Shown in pieces: positions 22,196-36,600 of a DNA stretch of 64,000 nt. The DNA comes from Phalacrocorax aristotelis (lineage: Eukaryota; Chordata; Aves; Suliformes; Phalacrocoracidae). Position 1 is the first letter of the stretch. The number at the start of each line of letters is the position of its first letter. A model generated the notes under the pieces. That model was not told where the DNA came from and made no database searches. It saw only the letters and a list, made by a program, of their open reading frames with translations. The DNA lies in assembly GCF_949628215.1 (NCBI RefSeq), contig NC_134288.1, positions 11,849,682-11,913,681 of the forward strand, read 5' to 3'. Both the position numbers and the translations under genes were made by a program.

Positions 22196-25100
22196 TTTCT
22201 CTGTCCTACATGTCTCTAAAACCAGCTGGCAGTCACAGCAAAAGCCCCGCTGAAGTGAGGGAAAGCGGAGACGGACGTGGCAGTCCTTTGCAGAGGAGCA
22301 GTGTAGTGAAGTTGGGTGGATGATCGGAATACTTGGAAAAAGCTTGTGGATGTTCACCTCCTTATGAGCAGGGATTTGGTTTTTTCCAGTTGCTCATGAA
22401 TCGTGAGCACACAAAATGTTGTTTATGACTGACGTTTGGAGTTAAGTAGGTAGAGATTTAGCCTGTGTATTTTGACACTTGCTGGAAAATGCTGTGCCCC
22501 GAAAGTGGTGTTTAAAAGGGGTTATTGTAGCATCAAGCTTAGCTCTGAGGACAGCCATGTAAAACATGGCAGGGAAGGAAATCGCTTAAAGACTCTGCTT
22601 ATCCCTTTGGCTTAGTTTTCTGTTCTATCTACAGCTTGACCCTAGACCTGTGGGGGGGGGGGTTGGGCTATTTAATATCATAACTAAACTAATAATCTCT
22701 TGCCAAGTATTGACTGTGTTAGTACAAGTTACAAAGTGAGTCCCTCGCTGGCAAAGTTTTTGATGTTGCTTGTGTTGGTTTACTTTGGTTTTCTGGTTTA
22801 TGATGTTTAACGCTTTGGTGCCTTGTACGCTTCACTAGTCATTATATAATAATAATAATAATTGAGGTGCATTCAGTGATCTCTGTTCAGACTGGAATAT
22901 CCACCCAATGTCAGAGCAACCACATAAACTGGTACAGTCGCAGCCTGAGGGGCCAGAGCTGTCTGTGGCCATTTGTGTTAGGAGTGGGGTGTAACTATTT
23001 AGGGTTATTAAACCAATTTTCATGCCTGTCGCTAGTGTTATGCTAATTTGAAAAGGACTGCCATCCCTCTAAAGCCGCTTGTCTATGGCACTTAATTTTA
23101 ATTAATACAATTCCAAAAGGCTTTTTGTGTTTGGAAAATGAAGTGTGTGATTAAGCTTCATTCATAAAGACATATGTTTAAAACTGGTTCCTGCTCATTT
23201 CCATTTTTATATCTTCATTTCTTCTTTTTCTTACAGAATAGTTTTACAGAACAGTTTCTGTTGTACCTTTTTCCATAAAAGAAAATCTTGAAAATACTCT
23301 TAAAAGGCATCTGATGAAGCGAAAGCTGACCAAAACCACTACTGAAGCAAAAATGGCTGGAAACTGCAAATCGGCAAAGGTCATTTAAAATTTTGCAGAC
23401 TGAGTTGTTGCTAGATAATATTTTGAAAAGTCAGTTTGGGGAATCATTACTTTTAGGTAAATGTTTATTACTTCTGGCTAAAATTATAGAAGATTGAGCA
23501 GTTGGAAATATCAAATGGAGATTAGTTCAACTGTCCGTTTTTACCAAAACTAAAATAGTTGGAGGAAAAGTATTTAACAGCTAAATACTAAATATGAGTT
23601 TGGTTTAAAGACCCTAATAATAATGGAATTTATAATTGCTTCTTTCTCAAATAATTATGGCAAAAAAAGTGGCTCACTAATTTCAGAGCCTAAAAAAGTC
23701 TTCATAATCGAAGAGACAAGCTATTTTTGGAACAATGGTTTTTAGTACAGTGATTAATTCTTCTCCTATAATTTACATGGGTAAAAAGCTTGCTCATATT
23801 ACCATGTCTACCTAGAATCCCCTAAAAATCCACCTTCTGAGAGTCCTTGAAATATTCAGAAGCCTCTTTGAGAGGCCACTTTGAATTAAACGATCTCAGG
23901 AGGCTAAATGTGGAATTTCAAATACAGACGAAAAAACCTGCATTCAAGAAAATTTGGTAGAAAAAATAGCAAGCTTGAGTATATAAGTGCTGTTAAAAGG
24001 CTAGGTATTAAAAACAGAAGTGTAGAACTTACCAAGCAATACTAGAGGAACTTGTAAGTCATCATTAAAATCAACCTTAAAGTGCAGGTTTTTGATTTGG
24101 AAGTAAAAAGTCCAATCATAACTCCCTACAGCAAACAAATTAATATTAAACTAAAACAAAGTTGTCTAACTTCTCAGCTGATCTGAAAATTCAGTCCTGT
24201 GAGTTGCTTCTAGCCGCCACGGCCTTGTAGGGTTTTAACTCTTCTCAAACAGAGTTGAAACCCGTACAGAGCCCTTTGCATTTCCCGTTGACAGGAAGGC
24301 ATCTATTCCGATGTGATTTATGCTTTGTGCTGAGCTGCTGCTAAAACCGCTGCCAAGTGAATGCCTAATACTGCTGGAAAGATGGTTTTGTTGGGAGAGG
24401 ATGAACTAGCATCTGATTATTGCATTTGTGTGTGTGAAGCATCAGCACTAACCTTGCAAATGTGCATGGTTGTGCTGGGGATGCGATCCTGTAACTTGTC
24501 GTTTGTTTTTCCCCTTCTCTGGCGTATGGAAAAAATCCCCTACTTATTTTGTGTACCACGTAAGGTTTTAAGTGTCTGCTTCCATTGGTGTTTCCGAGAA
24601 CATGAAGGGAGGACTTCAAAATGCTGAAGATCTTTTTTTCTGCTCAAATGTTCTTATGATGCCCGTTTCTTTTTCCAAGAAGGATTTATGGTGTATGCTC
24701 AGATGGAACTGAAATACAGATCATGTGTTCTAATGTACTCGTTATCCTGGTATGTTCAAACTTCGAAGAAAACATAATGCCAACTTTTAATTAAAGATAA
24801 TATATTGTTTTCTAACCTCATTTAGTTTTTCTTTAAACTTCAAGAATGATCAGCATGAGGCGTCATTAGGAAGAGATGCGAAGAGGAGATGCTGATCCAC
24901 TGTCTGTTGCTTTAAGCTGTGTAATTCTGGTCACTAACAAAAACTAATATTTTACTGTAACCTCACTAACAGGGAGTTGGAAACTGCTGTCAGCTTGCAC
25001 TGCATCAATCAATATTTAACATTAGCGGTCTTGAGCTTGCAAGGTAAAATCTTGTTTAACCAAATACAGGGAAGCAACAGGTTTGAAGATTTTTGAAGAT

Positions 25101-28100
25101 GGAGGGCCCAGAAGGTGGCAACTTCAGATACCAGCAAAAAGTTAAATCAGTTGGAGTTCCTAGAAAGAAGCCGTGAGAATCATTCCATTTTCCTTGTTGT
25201 TTAATCCCTATAGCTGATTTTCTGACATACTGTCGCAATATCTGAATATTGGTGCGTTGCCAAGCTTGTGTCCGAGACTTCAGAACATGATTGGTCATTG
25301 TTCTCAGATCATTTTTCAGGGCTGTTCTTTATATATACATTTCTATAAAATCCATTCTAAAACACTAGTTGACATTTTACAAGAGTGAAGTGAAGGTAGG
25401 CTTCAATCCTGCTGCTGTTTGACGAGTTGGCAGCAGTGACAGAAAGATGGGGCCTGATGCTCCCCAGCATGGAGGTGGTGTCCAAAACCAACAACGCTGC
25501 CTTCTTTAAGAGGCTCCAGAGGATGAGAAAAACCTGTACAGGCTTTATCCCTTTACCATATTAGCCTTGTAGCACAACTGTAAAGCGTAGGGCACGGTGG
25601 ATAAAGACCTCGCTTAAGTTCTCATGATTCTTCAGACCAAACCTGCTTATTGCCAGATCAGCAGCGAGACAGTTGCAGCGCGTGTCCTGCAAGGCTGAGT
25701 CCTCACGTACGGCAGGCTTTTCGTCGAGTTGTCCTCAACTTGGGTTATATTTAGTTTACAATTCAGGAGAACAAAACTGAGCATTCCACACTGTGCTTTT
25801 CCCTCCCGCTTCAATAGCATACACCCAAGCAAGTGTGTTTCCTGGATGCAGTCCTGAAAATAAGGTCGGCCTTTGCAGCGTTACTGACACTTGTTTTTAC
25901 CTACGCTTGTTGCCTGCCATGTGAATTATCAGCAGAGAAATCATTGCTCTGATCTCAAATAGGTGAAAATGCTTTCAAAGAATACTAGAATACACCAAGC
26001 AATGTTTTCTTTAATTTTCAAAACTGCTTTTACTGTTATCTGTCATTTGATAGAATTTTGATTAGTATTGCACAGTAGAAAAGTTGGGGTTTTTTGTTTT
26101 CACTAATCCTGATTAAGGATAGAAAAGACTCTTGATTACAGTAATTTTAATAATGTAAATTTGTTTCTGATATGTCTTTAGTCTTTAATCCCCTGGCATT
26201 CCGTTCAAAGGGAGATGAAAAACTCAGGGATTTATAACATTTAAATCAGTCATTCCGTGAATGCATCTCAGGCAGTTGTTCTCCTACCTGAAATAAAAAA
26301 TACCTAATGGGTATGTAACAAAATATTTTGCTGTCAAATTAGAAATGTTTGCATGTTTTTGTAGAAAAATAGCTTAACATCAAGCATTTTTTCTTTACAG
26401 AAAAGCACATGTGCATAAGAGGAAATGGAAACAATTATCAAAACACAGAATATACTGAAGTTTGTCATTCATTCAGATGTTTTGAAGTGTGATTTTCACC
26501 ATGAACTTTATATAATATTTTCATAGTGAAAATTCACATTATTTTTACCTGTTACCTAAAATTCTTATTTCTGTTTGCATTTATAAATACATATAGTTTT
26601 AAAATGTTCCAGTTAATTTTTTCAAATATTCCTAGCTTCCTTTAACAATAGTAAAATTTGAGTTAATATTCCTAAAATGCTAAACAGTTTCAAACATAAC
26701 TCTCCATTTCTTTAGGGTCAAATAAATTAATCTTTAGTATTAGTGTTAAAATAAATTAATTTGTAGAGATATTTCGCCAAGTGGTTTCAGATAAAAAAAG
26801 GTTTAATTTTTTTGCTATGCTTAAGGTAGTGAAATTAGCAGAACAAAGACTTGCAGAAGACAAACCAGAAGTACGTAACATCTTACACAACAGAGGAGGA
26901 GACCATGCTGGTTTTCAAACTCCCTGCCCTAGTCGAACAGTTAAAACCTATTTTTTATTATTATTTAACAGCTTATTTTAATTTTTAAGCCTTCTATTTC
27001 ATCAACAATTCATGTTCATTAAAATCTGTTCAGTTAATGCCATTCGTATTTGCTTAATTTCTATTTCCCCTTGCTAAGGCTAATGTTTTGTGTTTTTATG
27101 TATATTGATATGGAATCATAGTATGAATATAACCCACCCTTCCTCAGCTACCAATGGGAAAACACTCTGCTCTTTTGCCTTAAGTATTTCAAAGGGAAAA
27201 ACATGGCTGAGCAAAGAAACATCACCCCAGTTTTTCCTCCAAGCCCACTTTTGTCTAAAGTAATGAGGCCATAGTCAGTTGGCTCCAAAAAGCGTTGTGA
27301 TTTAGTGTGACGTACAGTGAATCGTTGCAGATCCATTTGGACTGCTTTCGTTATTTTAATGAGACAGAGGCAAATCTGGTTTTTGGCCGCAAACCTTAAG
27401 ATGCAAGCATAATGCGAAATGTTTGTTGATTGCCACAAGGCAACTGACATTATAGATTTTTATCGCCATCATTATGTGGCTTAAAACTCGCCACATCCCA
27501 AGATGTTTAGCCCTTCCCTTTTCTCCTGCAAACGACAGGGAAGTTACAATGCTGACATTTAAAAGCAAAAAGCTCATCTATTTAATTTCTGCACTTAAAA
27601 CCTTATGTTGCATCCGTGGGTCTGCACTTTTTTATTTGCACTCTTCCAGAGGAGCAGGAAAACCCCCACCGCAGCACGGTCACCCAAAAAAGGTCACATT
27701 CAGTTGGGCGACAGCAGTACTAGGTCCCCACCAGCCTTTGCTTGATGTAGGATAAGAAATGACAATGAGGCAGGCATATCTTTGCACAAACAGTAATCAC
27801 AGTAATGGTGTTCATCAGAATTTACTAGTGCTGAACTTTTCTGGGGTCTGTAGTAATGTTTCCTCTTCCACGATACCAGTAAGGAATTTATTGTGCTTGT
27901 CTTTGCCTTCAAGAACGCAGCAGTCAATTGATTATTGAAGAAAAAAACCTTTCAATATCAGGTTGCGCTGATAAATGTAGTTGTATGTGCGGGCATGGTT
28001 ATCTCTAAAATGCACATCCGCGTGCATGGTATGTTGATGCGTATTTATGACGTCTTCACGTGTATTGCCACCTGTGCATGCCTGGATGAATATGTCTATA

Positions 28101-30611
28101 ATTTATTTACCCAGTCTGTCTTTTTTTCCATCAGTTGCTTACTGGAATGCTTTTATTACATCTTCATGAAACTTTGTACAGCATCGTTTGACTGTAGCAC
28201 AGAAAGTGTCATTGCATAAAAGCCACTGCTCTCCTGAAAAATTGCTTTGACCTGTTCAACCTGACACACCCATGAATAATATTTTTCATCATTTTATTTT
28301 ACCCTTAAAAAAGAAAGTGATGCCTTGGGACAGCACAGGGTATTAGTTTCCCATTCTGCCGTCGGCAGCTTTGCAGGAAGAACAACAGAGAACCAGCGTT
28401 ATCTTTGCTTTTACTGGTTTCCAAAAGCATGCATCCTATTTTTATTGATTTGCTAAAAGTAAATGTCGTGCGTTGCGCTCTTCACAGAGATGTCATGAAG
28501 AAATCCTTATGCCACCAATTTGAGAATTACGTTACCTTAAGTATTTTTTATCTCCTGGCAGCTTCAGTGTAAAGCAAACTACGCAGCTGACAGCCATAGT
28601 GGGTGCGCTCAGTGTTTACAGCAGAACGGAGGCTGTAGGCGAAAAAGATGAAAATCTCTCGCAAAATGTTAAAATGGCTGCTGACTTAGAGGCCTCTGGG
28701 TTAGTTTTACATCCTTTCCAATGTCCAAGAAAATACAATTTTACTTCTAACAAGTTTTCTCCCCTTGGCTTTTTCCCTCTCTTGCCTCAATCAGTTTTCT
28801 GGAAGATTTGAGGACAGAAAACACTTTAGTTACAGGAGCTCTATTACTCCTAACGGTCCTTTTTGCAATTGAATGTGGCACTGTATAGAATAATCTTGGT
28901 ACTGGGAGACGGTACAATATAGGCAAGCTTATTCCAGGATGGCTTGACTCCTCTTTCAGGTGCTGGCTGGTAGCAGTTCTCAAATACCCTTTTCTGAGGG
29001 GTAAGCGATCCTGCAAAGAGCACCTTTTCTGAAATCTTTCTCTCTGCAAATATTTGGGGTCCATCTTACATTTTATTTCATTGAAAGCAAAACCAAAATC
29101 CCTTGCCGGGCAAGAGATTTTCCTTTCCTTTTTGAGCTTTTGTGTGCACTTGTTCGGACCAGATTGCTTGCTGAAGTTTGCATTCTTGCAAATTATCTCC
29201 CCTGTAAATGCTTCTGCCCTTGGTGCGATTCTGATCCAGCCTGCAAACAGGATATTTTCTGTATAAATATGTGAAAAATCAGTTCTCAACCACATTGAGC
29301 GTGCATGTCCGTAGATATTTACTTGGTTTTGTTTTTAGAGTTAAACTAAATCTGGAAGCAGCATCGATCATTTTAGTGAAGTTCTGTTGCTTTTGACTTC
29401 CTTCTCCAGTTGCCTTGCCCTGAGGCACAGAAAAGATCAAGGCGTTTGCCCATGGACACACACTGACTTGAGTGAGTGGCTCACCATACTTGAATTCAGA
29501 TGATCTTAGCTTGCTGCTTTCCTAAATAAGCTGCACATTACGCTGCCTCCTTGGCAGCATCCGCGCTGACATTTTCTCTCTCTCTCCCCACACGCTCAGG
29601 GTCCCCGGGAAGACAGAGTCTCTGTTGTGGCGGCAGTGTCACCCAAGTCACCTCCTGGTTCCTTCTGGAGCAGTGACAGCCAGCGGAAAAGGAGGTGTAG
29701 CTACATCTTGCATATTTTCTAGGCTTCTCCTGCCACTGCGCTAGCCTGAGGCGACTTAAACCTACCCCAGGGACCAGCCAGTCCCCAGCTGCTTCCAGAG
29801 TGGAGAAGCATAAAGGTGGCTTCAAGCCACCTTTGTTCTCCAATCCTCGTCTTGCACTGAGCGCAGTCGAGTCATAGGGGAGAATCTGGGCCAGAGTTTA
29901 TGAAATGCTTTGCTATAGAAACATGCCCTCGCTGCAAAACGCAGCTTTCTGGTCTGTGAGCGCCTGTCTCAACGGCCTTCGCTCCTTGCCCTGAAACGAG
30001 GAGATGGCAAAGACTCCAGCCAAGATCCCGGCTCTGTCTGTAGAAGCACCAGTGTGTAACATGAAGTGTCAGTGCAGGGCTGTCCTTTGCCGCTTTCTCT
30101 GTGTCTCTGTCGCTGTTTGAGCCACAGGCTTCTGCCTCAGAGAGGGTCCTGCACGAAGCTGGTAACCCCAGGAAACAAGACTGGTACACAGTGGGAGGAG
30201 GAGATGCTGTCACTGGCTGAACAACCCTGGTTATCTTTTTACACAAGGAAAACAGGCTCTTCTAACAGGGATTATTTTTATTCATATAGTCACATCCCTA
30301 TTTTAGCCTAGCCTTTGGCGTTGAACCAGCCCCAGTTGGTCTCACTCATCCTGAGGTGATGATACTTAGAACCTGTAATTCCCCTCCCACTGTGACACCC
30401 AACCTTTGGTTTTCATTCTGCAGATCTAATCCATTTCTTACACTAATATTTCACCACTATCACTCTCCTAAGTTCAGGCAGCCTTCTCATTTTCAAATAA
30501 TAAATTGCCAGCCTCGTAAAATTCACTTTTTGCAACCAGCATTATTTGGGCACTTCATTTCTATTCTCTGGGGCTTCCCAAGATTTCCTGTGTAACACCA
30601 GCATTGCTGGC

Positions 30612-30612
<1 letters not shown>
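22196..30612. other. AT-rich non-coding DNA downstream of BHLHE23
   Basis: Low GC and no repeat families recognised. A G11 run lies at 22652-22662. The longest frame (28747-29295 minus, 182 codons) is unrecognised and of a length expected by chance in 64 kb. Some stretches may be conserved non-coding DNA, but this cannot be judged from one sequence. Confidence 0.5.
22846..22862. repeat. Short (TAA)n tract
   Basis: There are about five TAA/AAT triplets in a row. Confidence 0.8.

Positions 30613-30646
<34 letters not shown>
30613..30646. repeat. (AC)17 microsatellite
   Basis: There are 17 uninterrupted AC dinucleotides. It is long enough to be length-polymorphic. Confidence 0.98.
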
Positions 30647-30648
<2 letters not shown>

Positions 30649-33600
30649 CTGCTGGCTGAAACACCTTTAATGACTGGTTTTATTTGTCTGAAATGAGAGA
30701 ACTATTTTCACCTCCCTGATGGCATTAAAGACTCTGCTAGGAAATGGCATGAGGAGCACTCTGGTCAAAAGGAGACAGCCCAGGTGAGCTGGTAAGGCGC
30801 AGAGGTTGTTTTATTCAACCCAGACCAAAAGATGTGTCTCTGCTCATTTGCTGAGCGTGACAGCGGTGCTCCATAGGAGTGCAACACCCATCGGGTCCTG
30901 CAGTAGTAGTAACGCTCATCTTTTGCACGTTAATATGACCTAAAAACTTCTAAAAGCTGCTCCAAGGGGCTGCGGGTTGGGGTTTGTTGGGATTTGGCCA
31001 GCAGGAAGTGGCTCAGCCTGGCAGTGATGTGAGGGGTATCTGCTTGGACACGGATGCCCCGTAACCAGTCCAGTCATAGAAAAGGCTGATAATTTTTGTC
31101 ACAAATCTTCTGATGACTCTGGTGAATTGCAGTCTGTTTGCTGCACTGGCTTATGATTCATTCACCACATTATTCTAGCTGCTGGTCTGAAATGCTCTAT
31201 TTGAGTCAGACCAAAAGTTTGTTCTGATCTCTATTTCCATTCAGATGTGGTTTTACCCTGAGTTTGGGGTTTTGTTTGGCTCAACTGTTAAAATTCAGGA
31301 TCAGCATACCCTAAATTTGGAGACACAGGATGGTGGAGTTTAACCCAAACATTAAAAAACCAAAAACCACTATCGTCATTAATTTTGAGATAAGAAGCAT
31401 TAATAGCTTGGGATAGACCGGACACTCTGTTCACATAAACCTGGTCATCACAATCCAGTGATCTTGATTTCTAGTATCTGCCTAGATTGTCATGGACAGA
31501 GCAGACAGTATCTTCATTCGTTCAGGAGTTAAGAAGTGGAAATTACATGTCTTTCCTCTTCATTTTCTCTGGGAAAATCTTTTAACTAATTTATAGAGTA
31601 GTTAATCTGGTTTCGCCTGTGTGCGAGTAAATGAGCATGTCATGTGTCTTTGCGTGCTGGAGGAAAAATTATTTCCTGATGGCAAGATAATGGAAACATA
31701 TTGGGGGTGAGAAAAGGGTTTCATTAGAAAAGCACAGCTTCACGAATACGATTCTTGCATGTGAATCGTGACTCATCTGCTCCAGACTGAAAAAAAAATC
31801 CCTGGGAGTCAGATTATTGTACCTAACTCAACACCTAAAAGTCAGACAACTAATTAAGCCTGAGCTGTCTTCATTCTGAGAAATAATAGATAACGGTTTC
31901 CCAAGAGTAATTCACGTCGCTGTAGCATAGGTGGACGAGTCACCCTCTGGGGATGCTTATCTCTTGACATTGCAGAAGCTACACAGGTAGCTTAGAATAG
32001 ACGCCCGGTTTTCAGACACACAAAGATGGTGAGAGAAACCCCTGCCTTACGACCTAGTGCTGGGACTTAGAATGAGAACTTAAAAGGTTGCCGTTTCCTA
32101 GCGGTTGGAATAACCTGGCCCCAGTAAGAAGCAGCCCATCAGCAGTCAGAATAACCCAAGGCAATGTGAAATTAAAAGCCGCTTTCATTAAAGCTGCCAA
32201 GGGAAAGTTTTTATGTCTGTGGGAAGCAAGTGCGGTCACTAAATAATATGGGATAATAACAATGAAAGAGATAAATGAATAGGGGTAAATGGACTAAATT
32301 ATGCTGACAAACCTCAGAGTTAAGCTCTTAAAATTGAAGGTTGCGGGCGGCGTCTGCGATCCAGACATGCAATGTTCAGCCAGGTCAGAGCCTTTTTCAG
32401 AGGCCCTTTGAAAAGACCTACTGAGTAACGCAAACTGAGTTTAGCACACAAGATACCTGAGTGGGTGAGGTCAAATTTGTACTTCTCTGTTGCCCAGGAG
32501 CTGTGAGCTGAACACGGTGCTGGTATCTGCTGTAAGAAGACGAGGCACAGACCCACTGCAAAAATCAGCCAGCACGAATCTAGTGAAAAGTCCCAATTCC
32601 ATAGCTATAAACTGGGAAAAAACACTGCATATACAAGATGGCATTTTGTACCTGAGAACACAGCAAATAATGCATTTCTGAAATGCATAGCATGGCTCTG
32701 CATTATATGCTTACATCTGATTAATGTAATGTGAGAGTGGCCTAATGCAGTATGTTATTTGTCCCGATATATTCTGGAGCTTCTGTGAACAAATATTAAG
32801 GAAGCTGTGAAGCTGTCACGCTTTGTAAAAGCTACTCAAAGGTTCTAGATTTAGTAGCTGCAATTCTGAAATGCAATTGTGTTTTTAAAGCATTTATTTT
32901 CCCTAGGTGGAGCCTTTGCAGACACCCAGAAGATTTTTTAATTGACATCCATAACTCTTGCCTGGTTTAAGTAGGGCAGCAGAGAGGGCATTGATCCACA
33001 GTTGCACTGTGGTTTACTGTCAAGGCTTGACAACAGTATTGCATAGGCATCTACTGGAAAATACTCTTAATTTCCCCTCAAACACAGCAAGCCTGCCATC
33101 CAAGATATCTACAAATCCTGAAATTCAGTGATAGAGTGAGGGCAGAGAGAATCATCCCGTTTAACCCGTGACTACCGCATTTTTCATCCTTACAAGGACG
33201 TTAGATGCAATAAAATGAATTCCAGTGGAAGCGTGTGTCTCCCTGAACTGGGCAAATGATAGGTTAAGAGAAAGCAAATGAAAGGTAAGATTAATAGCAT
33301 TTATCATGGCAGATAGACTAGCAGTTTGCTAATTAAAGATGTTAGAACATAGAAGCAGCCAAGGATCAGTGGCTTTTAATGAGGATGTTGTAGGGTGATT
33401 TAGGTCTAATTTTCTGCTTAATAAGGCTGGTTTAAAAAGTAATTTTGTTGGGATGTGACTCTCCTAAACCTGTTCATTATCAGTGATGGGACTTCACTTC
33501 AACACTCCAGGAAATGTTGTGTTTAATTAATATTGTGTCGGCAAGTGGATATGCTGACAGATGAGAAAAAAATTGATGAAGAACTTTCAAGGACGTTGAC

Positions 33601-36600
33601 TTCATTACACAGCTTCATTATAGCCTGAATAACTGGCTAAATATGTCATTGGAAAGATAATGTGCCACTTCTAACTCTTCTCTGTGTGTCGTTCATGTAA
33701 GTAAGCAGAGTATATTTTCAAAATAGCCACTATTGGAAAAAAACCATCATCAAGGGATCAGTTCTACAACATTTTCTCATTGCATCATTCTCTTTATGAG
33801 GTTTCTAACTGATGGTGGACTATTTAAAGCAAAATACTGTGGATTATTTACATTAATTTATCAATCATTTTACTTGGACAGAGTAAGACTTTAGCAAGTG
33901 ACATTCTTCACCATTGGGTAATTTTCCACAGCACCCCAGAGACAAGAGTAGAAATTAATTTAAAAGATTTTTATTTCTCTGCACAAAATAACGTCCAGAG
34001 TTATAGCGATGGATTGATCTGTGTCTTGATACATCCATCGATGGAGGAACATTTTCTCGTTTGGCCAGTTTGTCAGCACGACAATAAATGTTTGTCCACT
34101 TAAAGCCATGCACTTAACTTTATGCATCTGGGATTATTGAAACGAAGTTAAGTGTCCCAGAAGGTCCTAACTACTTTGCCTCTACACGGTGGGGGATCAA
34201 TTTCAGCAGTCTGAGTGAATCGCAAAGGGTTGCGTGTAGGCGGGGACGACTGCCTTTCCCGGCTATGAGAGCTGGGGGAGACAGGTCCTCACTGGCACTG
34301 TACTTGAGCTGGGAATGCCTTTAGTATCTGCCGTGCAAAAAATTGGGTACCTGGGAAGGATCTCAACCAAATCTTTTCATCTCAGCTCAGAAAAGCCACA
34401 CAGCAATCTTTATTACCCACTGAGGAACACTAGTTTTAGCAAGTTAGTGGGTAGTGCATCCTGAACTGGTAACTCTTCGATAATTGTCCTTGCAAACAGA
34501 CCCGTCTTTCCCCTGGCTAAGGTTAAGCTATGAGAAAATCACCCTATGGAGCCATTGGAAAAAGAGAGTCTACTACGTTCAATTAATTTTTGGACCAGGG
34601 GCTGCTGGAGTAGGTTGCAGTTGTTTGCAGACCACCCCCCACCGCCTCACCAAACTTTCAACCAGAAAATACAGCAAAGGTAATCTGTTTCAGGCTAGAT
34701 GATGTGACACAAGTGTGACCTTAGAGGCTCTGGGTTGGCGTCTTCTGATCTGTATTATAAGACTTCTTGCAGCAAGAAAAAAAGCTTCAAATGTGATCTT
34801 TCAAACAGGGGGTGGGAAAGAAAAAGAAAAGCACTGAGCACAGGGTCTGGAGGATACAGAAAACCATCCAAAAGGTGTCTTACAAATTTTCTAGGGCAAA
34901 ATAGATCAAGCAGCAAACTGCTGACTGTTCCTGGGTTTCAGTTGCCTCTTCTTTGAGAAATTAGACCGTTTAAAGAAGGAAAGAAATAAAAAGAAAGATC
35001 AACCTTTGAGGCTGAAAGCAAAAGAAGAAAAAAATGTTTTCAGTCTTAATCATTAGGGATATTAGCCAAGAGAAGAGGGCCAGACAGGGGGAAGAGAAGA
35101 GGCGCTGACTGGAGGCGACAGCTGGAGTTTATCTGATGCGTCAGTTCCCTTTAACACCTCCATTTTGTGACTGCTGTCACCTTCAGATGAGTACTTTTAC
35201 AGAATGGGATTTACTAAATCATTCTTCTGTCTCAGCCCTGTTACACACCAGAGAGCTTTGTCCCCGTAGCGGTATTTGCATTTACGTTCATATTTCCCAT
35301 AGCTACAGGGAGACCCGCACACGAGAGCATGTCTGTGTCCGTGGAGCCGTGGGCATGTGTGTAACTTGGCCCTCACCCAGCACCTTTGAACTTTGCCTGC
35401 ATGCCAGCAACCATTAATAATGACTCATTATTTTTTTACCCTTGGTAATAAGGAAAGCAACACTCAGCCCAACTGTTCAATGAAAGAGTAGCAGATAGCG
35501 TCCTGTCATCACTGCAAAGCTGAATCCACTCCAGCACCGTATGTCTAGAAAAACTCAGTAAGATGTCCTGGGTTTGGAAAAGAGGAAGGGACTAATCAAA
35601 GCCGTCAATCTCCACCGGGGTTTGCTGCGTCGGTCCTTGTATAATGACCTCCCTAATGGGTAATTGCAGGATTAGAACCTCAGAGTTTAAATATCACACA
35701 GGGACATCTGTCAGTGGAGCAAACCATCGCCTGGCAGCGGTACGATGCTTCTAGATGCTTATATGGATCAGCCCACAGGAGAGAAGGTGCCTGGGAGATG
35801 TAACGCTGGCTGAGCCTGTTAAACATGCAGATCCTGAGAAAGTGACTGTAACTGTCCACTTGCAGGCACAGCTGCCCAATTCTTGCACGTGAGTATGGGA
35901 AGATGGTGTGCAGAGCCCAGGCGTGTTGGGTACACATCACCCTTGTCATGCACGCCTTGGGAAAGCAGGGGCCTTGTTCTATAGTGGCAGCAGGGAATAG
36001 CTGGGAAGTGGCATTTCAGGGTGCCATTAAACGTACCACTAGATATGCTGTCATCTGCCAGTGATCTCTGATGGAGTCACACATACTGTGGAGGACAAGA
36101 GCCAAACAGCTCCTAGATGAAAGCTTGAGGTCACACCCAACCTGCCTCCTGTGGCACAGCTTGTCTCGCCGGTGTCGGGACAGGGTCAGAGTCGTGCACC
36201 TGGGGTAGCAGATATTTTCTCAATTGCTCGTCTTTCAGTATTTTGGGTGGCATGACAAAGCACAAACCCTTACCACAGAGGAGATCACCCAGTCCAGTCG
36301 TTCATACTAATCCCCACAAAAATGCTATTGGCCAGTAAGGGATTAAACAGCCTGTAAATGAGGCTCAGGGAATATTTTGCGGATTTAGTGGAAAATATGT
36401 TTCTTTTTAAGGACAAGGGTAATCTTCCCAAGGAACCTTTCCATGGTGCTGTCACGATTTCAGAGACCCCCTTGTCTCGTGACATTAGCTTTGGTCCATC
36501 CCCTTCAAGAAGTGTATGTTGAAGTGAAGTAATCAGAGCAGTGTCATTGCCTATGAGGTTCCCCATCCGTGTGCTCTGCCAACACCCGCAGATGGAAATC

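Noticed and set aside
25430..25550. Exon-like stretch with codon-like texture
   Set aside because: A short open stretch only; no recognisable protein and no convincing splice sites on both sides.
28747..29295. 182-codon minus-strand frame in unique DNA
   Set aside because: About one frame of this length is expected by chance in 64 kb at this base composition; no domain, start context or promoter supports it.
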